Source: CADEEV01 sp032127875 (GTDB lineage: Bacteria > Acidobacteriota > Vicinamibacteria > Fen-336). From it: DNA of 64,000 bases. Shown one piece after another: positions 8,331 to 16,493 of the stretch (positions within the stretch are counted from its first letter, which is position 1; the number at the start of each line of letters is the position of its first letter). The notes below the pieces were generated by a model, which did not search any database, was not told the DNA's origin, and was given only the letters and a program-made list of their open reading frames with translations. The stretch is from contig JAQBHI010000177.1 in the NCBI GenBank assembly GCA_032127875.1, positions 1-64,000 of the forward strand. Reading direction: 5' to 3'. The position numbers and the translations under genes were made by a program.

Positions 8331-9413
8331 ATGAGCGGACGGCAACTGACGGCAGCGATGGCCTTCGTGGCGGTGATGGCGCTTCCTGTTCTCGCGGAGG
8401 ACGCGAAGCAGCGCGGCTCGAGCGGTGGCTCCTCCGTCGGCTCGAGCCACGCCTCCCACGGTTCCAGCGGCAACTCCCACTCTGGCGTGAGCAACTCAGG
8501 CTACCAGCCCTCCGGCAACGCGTCCCGGCCCTCGGTCTCCCTGACCGATGCGCAGCGGCGCCACCCCCGCGCGGGGACCGGGACCGGCTCGCGCTATCCA
8601 AGTTCCGCCTACGGCGGGCGCGGCTACCGCGGCCGCGGCTACGGCTACTACCCCTACTATTCCTACTACGGCCGGCCCTACTACTCGGGATACGGCTACT
8701 ATCCTTGGGGCGGTCTCTACTTCGACAGCTACTGGTACGGCGGCGGCCGCGCTCCCTACTACTACAACAGTTACGGGTACGGCTACTACTCGACGCCCTA
8801 CGGCGACACCGGTTCGATTCGGGTGCAGGTCGACGAGGAGAAGGCCAAGGTCTACGTAGACGGCTACTACGCGGGCGTCGTGGACGACTTCGACGGCTTG
8901 TTCCAGCGACTGCACGTGTCTCCCGGCCGCCACGAGATCGCCGTCAAGCTCGACGGTTACCACACCGAGCGCTTCGAGGTCTACGTCCAGCGGGGCTCCA
9001 CCGTGAAGATCAAGCACGACATGGTTCGCGGCGAGGGCGAGCAGCGGAACATGGAATATGCGCCGCTGGCTCGCAACCAGGAGCCGGCCGAGCGCGAGGC
9101 GCCCCGTGACGATCGCTACGCCCCGACCGAGGACAACCGCTGGCCGCGCGAAGCGGATCGTCGAGGCGACGCGCGTGAAGCTCGGGACGATCGCGACGCG
9201 CAGGGCACCCTGCGCCTGGACGTGCGTCCCGACGACGCCTCCGTCTACGTCGACGGCACCTTCAGCGGCTCCGCCCGGGAGCTCTCGCGGCTCCAGTTGA
9301 GCCCGGGACGCCACCGCATCGAGATCGTACGGCCGGGCTTCCGTACCTACGACCGCGACGTGGAGGTCGATTCCGGGCGCAGCTTGGATCTCAGCGTCGA
9401 GCTAGAGAAGTAA
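8331..9413 (+). CDS. Exported Gly/Tyr-rich protein with two PEGA domains
   Basis: ATG 8331 has a clear Shine-Dalgarno (GGAGGA, 8321-8326), giving 360 aa. A signal peptide (1-23) is followed by a Ser/Gly/His-rich stretch (about 27-62). Then comes a Gly/Tyr low-complexity region (about 93-165) with many YG and YY pairs. Two PEGA repeats follow, about 166-240 and 285-358, each with the VYVDG and SPGRHEI core. A charged Arg/Asp/Glu linker lies between them. PEGA domains are surface beta-sandwiches of unknown ligand. The Gly/Tyr tract may be adhesive or self-associating, which is inference only. It is divergent from lpxB. Confidence 0.82.
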   Translation: MSGRQLTAAMAFVAVMALPVLAEDAKQRGSSGGSSVGSSHASHGSSGNSHSGVSNSGYQPSGNASRPSVSLTDAQRRHPRAGTGTGSRYPSSAYGGRGYRGRGYGYYPYYSYYGRPYYSGYGYYPWGGLYFDSYWYGGGRAPYYYNSYGYGYYSTPYGDTGSIRVQVDEEKAKVYVDGYYAGVVDDFDGLFQRLHVSPGRHEIAVKLDGYHTERFEVYVQRGSTVKIKHDMVRGEGEQRNMEYAPLARNQEPAEREAPRDDRYAPTEDNRWPREADRRGDAREARDDRDAQGTLRLDVRPDDASVYVDGTFSGSARELSRLQLSPGRHRIEIVRPGFRTYDRDVEVDSGRSLDLSVELEK

Positions 9414-9438
9414 GGGGCGGGGTGCACGGCTCCGCCCC
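9414..9438. terminator. GC-rich hairpin between convergent genes
   Basis: GGGGCGG (9414-9420) pairs with CCGCCCC (9432-9438) around an 11-base loop, directly after the stop of the PEGA gene and before the end of the convergent transpeptidase gene. There is no T-run, so it is a possible bidirectional terminator or mRNA end stabiliser. Confidence 0.4.
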
Positions 9439-9464
9439 CGAAGCCGGCATTACAACGGAGCGCG

Positions 9465-10484
9465 CTAAAACCCGCCCGCGGCGGTCGGTATCGAGGGCGT
9501 TACGGAGCGGCGCTTGTAGAGATCCTGGTAGATCTTTCCCGCGATCGACGAGGCTAGGTGCCCGTTGCCGCGACGGACGAATACCACGATCACGACCTCC
9601 GGCTGGTTGGCTGGCGCATACGAGGCGAACCAGCCTAGTTGCGAGCACGAACCGGTCTTGCCCGCGACCACAACCTCAGGATCGAAGGCCGACATCGCGC
9701 TGCCCTCGTTGACGGCGCTCAGGAAGCCCTCGGCCAGCCCGTCCAGTTTCGTTCCGCTCGGCAGGCGCCAGCGTTCCTTCGGCACGAAGCTGTCGGCGGC
9801 GCCCACCTGCGGCTGGTACACGATGCCACCGTTGATCGCGGCCGAAAGCAGGACCGCGAGCTGCACGGCCGAGGTTTGGATGCCGGCCGCATGGCTCGAG
9901 AGATGGCCAACGGCCGCAGGCGATACCCTCGAGGGCAGCCGACCCTTGCTCTCACCGGTTAGGTTGATGCCCGACGTCGCCCCCAGACCCAGCATCTGCG
10001 CGTACTGTTCGATCTTCGGGTAGCCGAGCTGCTCGCCCACCCATTCGAAGTAGGGGTTGCAGGAGACGGCCAGCGCGCGCCTCAGGTCGATGCGCCCATG
10101 GCCGGGCCAGGCCCAGCAGCCGCGCTGGCAGTTGTGCGTGCTCTCGGGCGTGATGATGCCTTCGGAGAGCCCAGCGATCGCGACGACGACCTTGAAGACC
10201 GAGCACGGCTGGTAGGCGTTGAAGAGGCCGTAGGTCGGGTTGACGAGGGCGATCACGCGGCCCGTGCGCGGATCCAGGGCGACGACCGAGCCGGCCCTGC
10301 GGCCGAGCGCGCGCTGCGCCGCTTCGGCCACGGCCTGATCCTGGGCGGAGGCGCCTGGCGGGAGGATCACCGAAGGCACGCTGACGCGGCGGGTGGTGCT
10401 GCTCGCCTTTCGGACGGCGGCCTCGGACGACGCGGCCAGCACGCAGCTGGCGGCGAGCGCGCCAGCAACTCCAAGTTTGTTCAT
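9465..10484 (-). CDS. Penicillin-binding transpeptidase domain protein (PBP / class D-like)
   Basis: This 339-aa exported protein has an N-terminal signal sequence and a serine transpeptidase domain with the three active-site motifs in order: SVFK (Ser95-Lys98), SCN (141-143) and KTG (276-278). It would acylate peptidoglycan stem peptides in the periplasm and bind beta-lactams. It lacks the long N-terminal PBP dimerisation module of FtsI/MrdA, so it is a short stand-alone transpeptidase. A role as a class D beta-lactamase is possible but the SVFK/SCN/KTG set does not decide it. Extra cysteines (Cys94, 119, 123, 142, 280) are unusual. Start ATG 10484 lies opposite the GWxTD gene promoter. Confidence 0.8.
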   Translation of the reverse strand: MNKLGVAGALAASCVLAASSEAAVRKASSTTRRVSVPSVILPPGASAQDQAVAEAAQRALGRRAGSVVALDPRTGRVIALVNPTYGLFNAYQPCSVFKVVVAIAGLSEGIITPESTHNCQRGCWAWPGHGRIDLRRALAVSCNPYFEWVGEQLGYPKIEQYAQMLGLGATSGINLTGESKGRLPSRVSPAAVGHLSSHAAGIQTSAVQLAVLLSAAINGGIVYQPQVGAADSFVPKERWRLPSGTKLDGLAEGFLSAVNEGSAMSAFDPEVVVAGKTGSCSQLGWFASYAPANQPEVVIVVFVRRGNGHLASSIAGKIYQDLYKRRSVTPSIPTAAGGF

Positions 10485-10508
10485 TCGTCCGGCAGCGTAG
10501 CATATAAT
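10480..10508 (+). promoter_or_regulatory. Promoter-like site before the GWxTD gene
   Basis: A perfect TATAAT (10503-10508) is preceded at 17 bases by a weak TTCATT (10480-10485). The leader to ATG 10552 is about 37 bases and holds AAGGAGA (10538-10544), a good Shine-Dalgarno. Confidence 0.5.
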
Positions 10509-10551
10509 CCCCGCGTTGAACGCGCCCCCCGCTATCGAAGGAGAGACGATC

Positions 10552-11952
10552 ATGCTCGTTCGCCGCCCTCTCGGCGTGGCCTTCCTGGCCCTCGGCCTGC
10601 TGCCCGCGCCGGCCGCGCACGCCGACAAGATGAGCAAGGAAGACAAGACCTGGCTCGAGTCGGTTACTCCGATCCTGCTGAAGGACGAGGAGAAGAGCTT
10701 CAAGGAGCTGAAGGACAAGTCCGAGCGCGAGGAGTTCAAGAAGATCTTCTGGGCGCGGCGCGATCCCGATCTCGACACGCCGGAGAACGAGTATCAGGTC
10801 GAGTACCAGAAGCAGGTGGCGCTGGTCGACGTGAGGTTCAAGAAGGCCGGGCAGCCAGGCTCCAGGAACGACTGCGGCAAGGTGTTCATCCTGCTGGGCG
10901 AGCCGACCTCGATCGAGAAGGACGACGAAGGGGGCGGGGAAACCTGGACCTACAAGGACAGCCCCGGCCAGACCTTCAGTGGCGGCCAGGCCAAGATCGC
11001 TTTCACCGACGTCTGCCGCGGGCCGGTGAGCAAGGAGTTCGAGCAGCAGATCGACCGCATCGCGGAATCCAGGCTGGCCCATCCGAACATCGACTACCGC
11101 TTCGGCTCCGATGGCAAACTCGCCAAGCTGGTCGACCTGCTGCCCAAGCCGACGCCGGCGCAGGCGCTGCTCAAGACGCCGCGCCAGGACTTCCCGCTCG
11201 AGACGCAGGCCGCGTTCCTCAAGACCGAGGGTGGCGGGACGGCCCTCGTCGGGCTGGTGCGCGGCAAGGCGGAAGGCCTCGAGGTCCAGGATGCCGGCGG
11301 CAAGAAGACCGTGCGCGTCACCGTCGTGGCGCAAGCGGTGACCGAAGATGGCAAGAACGCCGCTTTCGCGGAGCAGGAGGAGGCGGGCGACGTGAGGCCC
11401 GACGGCAGCTTCGTGGCGAGCTACCGCATGCTCCTCAAGCCCGGCAACTACAGCTTGAAAGGCGGCGCGCTCGAAGTGAAGTCGGCCAAGGGCTCGCTCG
11501 CGCAGGTTCCGGTCGAGGTGCCCGATCTCAACAAGGGCGAGCTCACTGCGACGCTGATCGTGCTGCGCGATGTCGAGGAACTGACGGAGGGCGTCGTGGA
11601 CAACAACCACGCCTACTCAGGTCTGACGCTCGCCAAGGTGAGGCTGATCCCGTACTTCGGCGCGCTCTTCACGAAGGCCGACGCACTCCAGATCTTCTTC
11701 CAGTACTACGACGCGAAGCTTGACGAGACGACCGGCAAGGCCTCCGTCACGACTAGCGTTGCGCTCCTCCAGGGCACCAAACCCAAAGCCAAGGCGCCCG
11801 ACCAGGTGTTCGATAGCGTCGTCGGCGGCAACCTCGTCGGCCCAATTCCTCTGGCCGACTACGCGCCTGGCAACTACATCGTCCGGGTCAAGCTGACCGA
11901 CAGCGTCGCCAAGAAGGACATCGTCAAGGAATTCGCTTTCGAGATGCAGTAG
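10552..11952 (+). CDS. GWxTD-domain exported protein
   Basis: ATG 10552 follows AAGGAGA by 7 bases and gives 466 aa with a signal peptide (about 1-24, AHA-D). The N-terminal domain matches the GWxTD family: a TWLES variant at 33-37, a segment near FWARRDPDLDTPENEY (about 65-80), then GRNDCGKVFILLGEP-like sequence. This family is characteristic of Acidobacteriota and related phyla. The C-terminal two thirds appears to be beta-rich Ig-like domains. Biochemical function is unknown; it is likely periplasmic or outer-membrane associated. The canonical GW is replaced by TW. Confidence 0.82.
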   Translation: MLVRRPLGVAFLALGLLPAPAAHADKMSKEDKTWLESVTPILLKDEEKSFKELKDKSEREEFKKIFWARRDPDLDTPENEYQVEYQKQVALVDVRFKKAGQPGSRNDCGKVFILLGEPTSIEKDDEGGGETWTYKDSPGQTFSGGQAKIAFTDVCRGPVSKEFEQQIDRIAESRLAHPNIDYRFGSDGKLAKLVDLLPKPTPAQALLKTPRQDFPLETQAAFLKTEGGGTALVGLVRGKAEGLEVQDAGGKKTVRVTVVAQAVTEDGKNAAFAEQEEAGDVRPDGSFVASYRMLLKPGNYSLKGGALEVKSAKGSLAQVPVEVPDLNKGELTATLIVLRDVEELTEGVVDNNHAYSGLTLAKVRLIPYFGALFTKADALQIFFQYYDAKLDETTGKASVTTSVALLQGTKPKAKAPDQVFDSVVGGNLVGPIPLADYAPGNYIVRVKLTDSVAKKDIVKEFAFEMQ

Positions 11953-11965
11953 GCAGGGCCGAAGC

Positions 11966-11989
11966 GCCCAGGCTTGTTCCTTCCTGGGC
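11966..11989. terminator. Hairpin between convergent GWxTD and S41-like genes
   Basis: GCCCAGG (11966-11972) pairs with CCTGGGC (11983-11989) with a 10-base loop in the 37-base gap between two convergent stops. It probably serves both strands; there is no long T-run. Confidence 0.5.
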
Positions 11990-13168
11990 TCAGGCTGCCT
12001 TGCTGGCCTCGAGGTCGCTCTTCAGGATTTCGATCGCCTTGTCGAGGATCACGTCGGCTGCGGGGGCCGCGGCCTGATCGTCGCCCTCCGCGGCTTCGGT
12101 GAGCGCGACCGCAACCGAAGGCTCGACGCCCTTGCCGTGGATCGGGTTGCCCTTGGGCGAGAGGTACTTCGCCACGGTCAGAACCAGGCCGCCCTCGGGA
12201 AGCGGAACGCGCTTTTGGATCGGGGCCGACCCGTAGGTGTGTTGGCCGACTACGGGCTTGCCGGCGTCCAGCAGGGCCGCGGCCACGACTTCGGCAGGGC
12301 CGGCGGTGCCGTAGTCCACCAGCACCACGAGCGGCAGCTCCCAACCCGAGCGCTTCGGGTCGGCCGTGAGCACTCGCTCCGCGACGCGACGACCGACCAC
12401 CTTCGTCACCGTTCCGCCCTTCAGGAAGACCGCGGCCGTGTCGACACCATCGGCGGGGTCGCCGTAGGCCGCATCGCGAAGATCGAGGACCAGACTCCTG
12501 GCGCCCTCGCGTTTGAGCGACTCCACTTCGTCCCGCACGGCGTCGGCCGTCTTCGCCGAGAACTCGGCGATCTTGAGATAGCCGGGACCCGACGGCAGGA
12601 CGCGGGCCTTCAGTGTCTCGGCGACCAGGCGTTCGCGGACGATCGAGATGTCGATCGGGTCGAGGCCGGGGCGCAGCACCTGGAGCTTCACGACCGAGCC
12701 GGGAGCGCCTCGCAGCAGCCGCTCGCCAACCGGAACGCTCACGCCCCGCGTATGACGGCCGTCGATGGTCTTCACGATGTCGCCGCTCCTGACGCCCGCC
12801 CTCTCCGCTGGCGAGCCGGCGCGCGGGGCCACCACCGCGAGGAAGGTGAAGCGACGCGACAACACGACGCCGACGTCCGCCTCCGTATCCTTTGCTGGCT
12901 GCTGGTAGGCCTTCCATTCCTCCGGATCGAGGTAGGCGCTCTCCGGATCCAGGGCATCGGTGAGGCCCACGCGAGCGCCCGCCATCACGCGCTCGAGGTT
13001 CACGGGATCGACGTACGTGTCGAGGACCAGACGGACCACTTCGCCGAACACCGAAAGCTGGCCGTAGGTCGTGTCGCCCAGGACGCGCCCGAGCACGCTG
13101 CCGAGCAGGACGTAAGCACACAGGGTCGTGGACGCGAGGGCAACAAGAAGACGGGCGCGCGGGCTCAT
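11990..13168 (-). CDS. S41 (CtpA-like) protein with catalytic Ser and Lys replaced, probable pseudo-protease
   Basis: This 392-aa protein has an N-terminal membrane anchor/signal (7-28), a PDZ domain (about 98-182) and an S41 tail-protease domain (about 190-355). Active C-terminal processing proteases have a S-A-S-A-S-E nucleophile motif and a YGKG lysine about 25 residues later. Here the aligned segments read TAGPAE (288-293) and TYGSA (311-315), so the nucleophile position is Gly290 and the general-base position is Ser314. The usual LDLRNNPGG loop is also changed to LDLRDAAYGDPADG. Fold and PDZ are intact, so a scaffold or substrate-binding role is likely. It follows an EnvC-like gene by 18 bases. 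Confidence 0.82.
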   Translation of the reverse strand: MSPRARLLVALASTTLCAYVLLGSVLGRVLGDTTYGQLSVFGEVVRLVLDTYVDPVNLERVMAGARVGLTDALDPESAYLDPEEWKAYQQPAKDTEADVGVVLSRRFTFLAVVAPRAGSPAERAGVRSGDIVKTIDGRHTRGVSVPVGERLLRGAPGSVVKLQVLRPGLDPIDISIVRERLVAETLKARVLPSGPGYLKIAEFSAKTADAVRDEVESLKREGARSLVLDLRDAAYGDPADGVDTAAVFLKGGTVTKVVGRRVAERVLTADPKRSGWELPLVVLVDYGTAGPAEVVAAALLDAGKPVVGQHTYGSAPIQKRVPLPEGGLVLTVAKYLSPKGNPIHGKGVEPSVAVALTEAAEGDDQAAAPAADVILDKAIEILKSDLEASKAA

Positions 13169-13174
13169 CCGACC

Positions 13175-13180
13175 ATTATA
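13175..13180 (-). promoter_or_regulatory. -10 box before the S41-like gene
   Basis: TATAAT on the minus strand is 6 bases before ATG 13168, giving a probable leaderless transcript in addition to read-through from the upstream envC-like gene. Confidence 0.4.
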
Positions 13181-13186
13181 GGCTGG

Positions 13187-14332
13187 CTATCTCTCTTCCT
13201 TCTTCAACCACTCCGTCGGGTCTTCAGGTTTGCCCTGGAAGCGCACCTCGAAGTACAGGCCGGGGCCCTCCAGGCTGCTGCCGACAAGGCCCAGCGCCTC
13301 GCCCGCGACGAGCCTGTGTCCAGGCGCAACCGTGGCCTGCGAGAGATTCGCGTACAGCGTGTGGTGCTTGCCGCCGTGGTCGAGAACCACCATCATGCCG
13401 TAGCCCTTGAAGCGATCGGCGAACACCACCGTGCCGTCGTAGACTGCCGCCACCGGCGTGTCCGCCGCGGCTGCGATCTGGATGCCGTTCTGGATCGTAT
13501 AGGTGTCGAAGCGTGGGTGCTTGCGCAGGCCGAACGGAACGCGGATGCGCCCCCTCACCGGCCACGGCAGCGAGCCCTTGAAGACGGCTGCCGGCACGCT
13601 CACGTCGCTCGGGTCCAGGCCGGCGATCAAGTCCTGCAGGCGTGCTTCGGCTTCCCGCAGCTCCTGAACGTAGGCCGCGTTCGTCTCTTTCTTCTCGACG
13701 ATCGACGTCAGCAGTTCGGTCTTCCGCTTGCGGTCGGTCTCGAGCTGCCGCTGCGTCTTCTGCAGTTCACCACGCAGCGCGACGGCCTCCTGGGTCTTCG
13801 CCTCCAGTTCGGTGCGCGTCACCGCGAGCGTCACGAGGTCGCCGCGGAATGCGGCGATGCGCTGGTTGTCGCGGTGCGCCAACGCCGTCACGTAGCGGTA
13901 GCCATTCAGGAAGTCGGAGGGTCGTTCCACCGACAGCAGCAGGCGCACGTAGGAGACCTCGCCCAGCTTGTACAGGTCGCGCGCCCGGGCTTTCAGCAGC
14001 GGTCGCTCCACCTCGACCTGGGCTTCGATCTGCTTCGAACGCTTGAGTGTGGCGTCGAGTTGGGCGTTGGTCTTCTGAAGCTGCAACTGGGCCTCGCGCA
14101 GTTCCTCGCCGCGCAGCCGTACCTCGAGATCGAGGCGCTCGACCTCCCCGAGCAGGCTCTTCTCCTCCACCCGCAGTCGCGCCACCTCGCGCTCCAGCGC
14201 GGCCCGACGTTCCTGCACCTTCTGGAGGCGCTGGTCGGCGCTGGAGGCTGTCGAGCCAGCCGACGGCGCCTGAGCGTCCGCGACGGCGGCCAGCGAGAAC
14301 GCTAGTCCCAGCAGCAGCGCTAGCCGGCTCAC
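13187..14332 (-). CDS. envC: EnvC-like murein hydrolase activator (coiled coil plus degenerate LytM/M23)
   Basis: The GTG at 14332 overlaps the stop of the upstream phosphodiesterase gene (GTGA) and gives 381 aa. A signal peptide (1-20) is followed by a long coiled coil (about 30-250) and a C-terminal LytM/M23 domain (about 275-375). The zinc ligands are missing: the usual HxxxD is NGIQI and the final HxH is GLYFE, so it should not cut peptidoglycan itself. This is the EnvC pattern, in which the degenerate LytM domain activates cell-separation amidases. The neighbouring S41 gene matches the envC-ctpA order seen in many Gram-negative bacteria. A separate PGRP-type amidase lies at 41.1 kb. Confidence 0.83.
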   Translation of the reverse strand: MSRLALLLGLAFSLAAVADAQAPSAGSTASSADQRLQKVQERRAALEREVARLRVEEKSLLGEVERLDLEVRLRGEELREAQLQLQKTNAQLDATLKRSKQIEAQVEVERPLLKARARDLYKLGEVSYVRLLLSVERPSDFLNGYRYVTALAHRDNQRIAAFRGDLVTLAVTRTELEAKTQEAVALRGELQKTQRQLETDRKRKTELLTSIVEKKETNAAYVQELREAEARLQDLIAGLDPSDVSVPAAVFKGSLPWPVRGRIRVPFGLRKHPRFDTYTIQNGIQIAAAADTPVAAVYDGTVVFADRFKGYGMMVVLDHGGKHHTLYANLSQATVAPGHRLVAGEALGLVGSSLEGPGLYFEVRFQGKPEDPTEWLKKEER

Positions 14333-16407
14333 ATCAGGGGTTCGCCGTCCAGGTCGGGCGGGACGGGCGCGCCGATCAGCTTCAGGATCGTGGGCGAGAG
14401 GTCCATGATGCCCGGGCCTTCGGTGTTGATCTTGCGGTTGCTGAAGAAGACTCCGCCGCTGATCTCCGTCGCCGTGGCGCAGTGGTCGCCGCTCCACTTG
14501 CGGTTGTTGTTCTCCACCACGGCGCGCGTCACGCCGCCGAGTGTATCCTGCCAGCCCACCCGATAGCCGTCGTTGAAGCCGACCTGCAGGTCCGGCGCGA
14601 ATTGCAGGTATTCGCCCTTGTAGATGTCGTCGCGCTTGTAGATGTCGCGGAATACCGGCAGGCCCGTGTCGGGATCGGTCACGGTGACGAGCTTCGAGCG
14701 GATCTCGTCCTGCAGCGCTGTGTACTCGGCGCCGGCCGAGACGATGCCCTGGCCCTCGCGCCCGCGGAGGTTGAAGTAGATCTGGCCCAGGCCCACGGCG
14801 TAGGCCTTGGTGCGCGTCCAGTCCACGCCTTCGAAGAACTTGCCGCGCCCGAACAGATCCGCGAGGCCCTTCTTGTCGTCGAGCTGGCCGTGGAAGGACA
14901 TGTAGCCGTTCTGCACCAGCCAGGTGTTGAGGTTCACGCCGCGCCGGAAGGAATGGAAGCCGTGGTCGGACATCACCATGAAGGTCGTATCCGGGGGCAG
15001 CCTGGCTTGCAGCTTGCCTACCATATCGTCGGCCCGCCGGTACACCTTCTCGATCGAATCCCCGTACTTCTGGGCGAGCGCTTCGTCGTACATCGGGTGC
15101 TCGGGATCGATCAGCCGCCACATCATGTGCGAGACCCGGTCTGTCGTCTCGATCACCGCCACGAACAGGTCCCAGTCGCTGCGCTCGAGGTTCTTGAAGA
15201 TGACCCGCTCCCGATCGTCGAAGGCCTTCTCCGAGTCGTACATGAAGTCGGCCTCGCTGAGCCGGCCTTCGTTCAGGGCCTTGTCCGCGGACTCGGCCCA
15301 GCCCAGCGTACGGTACAGGCCGAGCTGCTTGGCGAGGCGCGGCGCGAAGTCGCCGGGCTTCGAGATGGGAATCGGAGGATTGCGCGGGTCGAGGTTCACG
15401 GGCGAGGCGTAGAGCTGCAGTTCCTTATCGGCGCGGACCACGTAGAACTGCGTCATCCCGTGGGCCTTCACCAGGAAGTTGAACTTGAAGGTGAGGGGCA
15501 CCCAGTCGCTCCACTGACCCTGCTTCAGGGTGAGCTTCTGGCCCTCGATCTCGAGCTCGGCCTGACCGGAGTTCTCGGTCCACTTCAGCTTCAGGGGGAG
15601 GTTGACGTCCTTGCCCTTCGCGAGCTCGTCGAGGCGTGCCTTGTCGGCCTCGCTGAGCGCCCCGTTCTTCTTCTTGGCCTTGAGCTCGCGCTCCTCCTGC
15701 TTGAGGATCGGGTTCTCGGGACCCTTGACGGAAGTGTCCGCCACGCCGCCCTCGAAGAGCAGCGTCTTCAGATAGCCGCCGAACTCAGTGTTGCCTTCTT
15801 CGAATGACGTCAGGTCGGTAGCCCAGTAGTTGAACGTGCCGACGGTGCCGCGGATGTCGGGCAGCGGCAGGCCGGCCAGCATCTCGCCGTGCTCGATCTC
15901 CTCCGGCGGGAACGTCATGGGCACGGTCAGCACGATGCTCTTGATGCCGTCGCGACCGGCGTGAACCCAGAACGAGGTCCCGCCGCGGGTCGACGTGAGT
16001 TTCGGCCGTTTCGTCGGGAAGAAGCCCCACAGGAACTCTGGCGGCTCCTTCTTCACCATCCCAAGGTCGGGCAGGTAGGTGTCGAAGTCACGGATCAGGA
16101 AGTCGTAGATGTTGTGCTTGCCCGGGTTCACACCGGTCGCGAAGCTCGACCAAGCGGTCGGTGACTCGGACGGCTGTGTCGAGGCCAGCGTCGCAAAGGT
16201 GCCCTGCTCGGCCAGCCTCTTCAGGTTGGGAAGCTTGCCCTCGTCCATGAACTTGCGGGCGAGCGTCGGGTCCATCCCGTCGAAGCCCATCACCATCACC
16301 TTCTGGGGAGCCTGGCGCTGGGGTTTTTGGGTTTTTGGCGCACCGGAGCAGCCGGCGACCAGGGCGGCCAAGGACAGCGGGAACAGGGCCCAGCGATTCG
16401 ATACCAT
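14329..16407 (-). CDS. Lipoprotein alkaline-phosphatase-superfamily phosphodiesterase
   Basis: ATG 16407 gives 692 aa with a lipobox LVAGC (Cys20), so it is a lipid-anchored envelope protein. The type I phosphodiesterase/nucleotide pyrophosphatase fold is shown by Asp43 (GFDGMD), nucleophile Thr84 (SPTAW), a TTDRVSH metal site, MSDHGFHS and GDHC near the C-terminus. These supply the two-zinc site. Natural substrates for such lipoproteins are unknown; candidates are phosphodiesters of the envelope or nucleotides. A Lys/Glu-rich segment (about 225-270) is inserted in the middle. It is translationally coupled to the envC-like gene, suggesting a shared envelope role. Confidence 0.85.
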   Translation of the reverse strand: MVSNRWALFPLSLAALVAGCSGAPKTQKPQRQAPQKVMVMGFDGMDPTLARKFMDEGKLPNLKRLAEQGTFATLASTQPSESPTAWSSFATGVNPGKHNIYDFLIRDFDTYLPDLGMVKKEPPEFLWGFFPTKRPKLTSTRGGTSFWVHAGRDGIKSIVLTVPMTFPPEEIEHGEMLAGLPLPDIRGTVGTFNYWATDLTSFEEGNTEFGGYLKTLLFEGGVADTSVKGPENPILKQEERELKAKKKNGALSEADKARLDELAKGKDVNLPLKLKWTENSGQAELEIEGQKLTLKQGQWSDWVPLTFKFNFLVKAHGMTQFYVVRADKELQLYASPVNLDPRNPPIPISKPGDFAPRLAKQLGLYRTLGWAESADKALNEGRLSEADFMYDSEKAFDDRERVIFKNLERSDWDLFVAVIETTDRVSHMMWRLIDPEHPMYDEALAQKYGDSIEKVYRRADDMVGKLQARLPPDTTFMVMSDHGFHSFRRGVNLNTWLVQNGYMSFHGQLDDKKGLADLFGRGKFFEGVDWTRTKAYAVGLGQIYFNLRGREGQGIVSAGAEYTALQDEIRSKLVTVTDPDTGLPVFRDIYKRDDIYKGEYLQFAPDLQVGFNDGYRVGWQDTLGGVTRAVVENNNRKWSGDHCATATEISGGVFFSNRKINTEGPGIMDLSPTILKLIGAPVPPDLDGEPLM

Positions 16408-16493
16408 TGTCTTCCGACTCCTCGATGGCGAAGGGCCGCTGCGCGGCCCAAAACACGCCATTCTATCCGAGCCTCAACTCCAAGGCGACGGGG

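Noticed and set aside
9414..9438. Riboswitch or attenuator after the PEGA gene
   Set aside because: A simple hairpin at the junction of two convergent genes is explained by termination.
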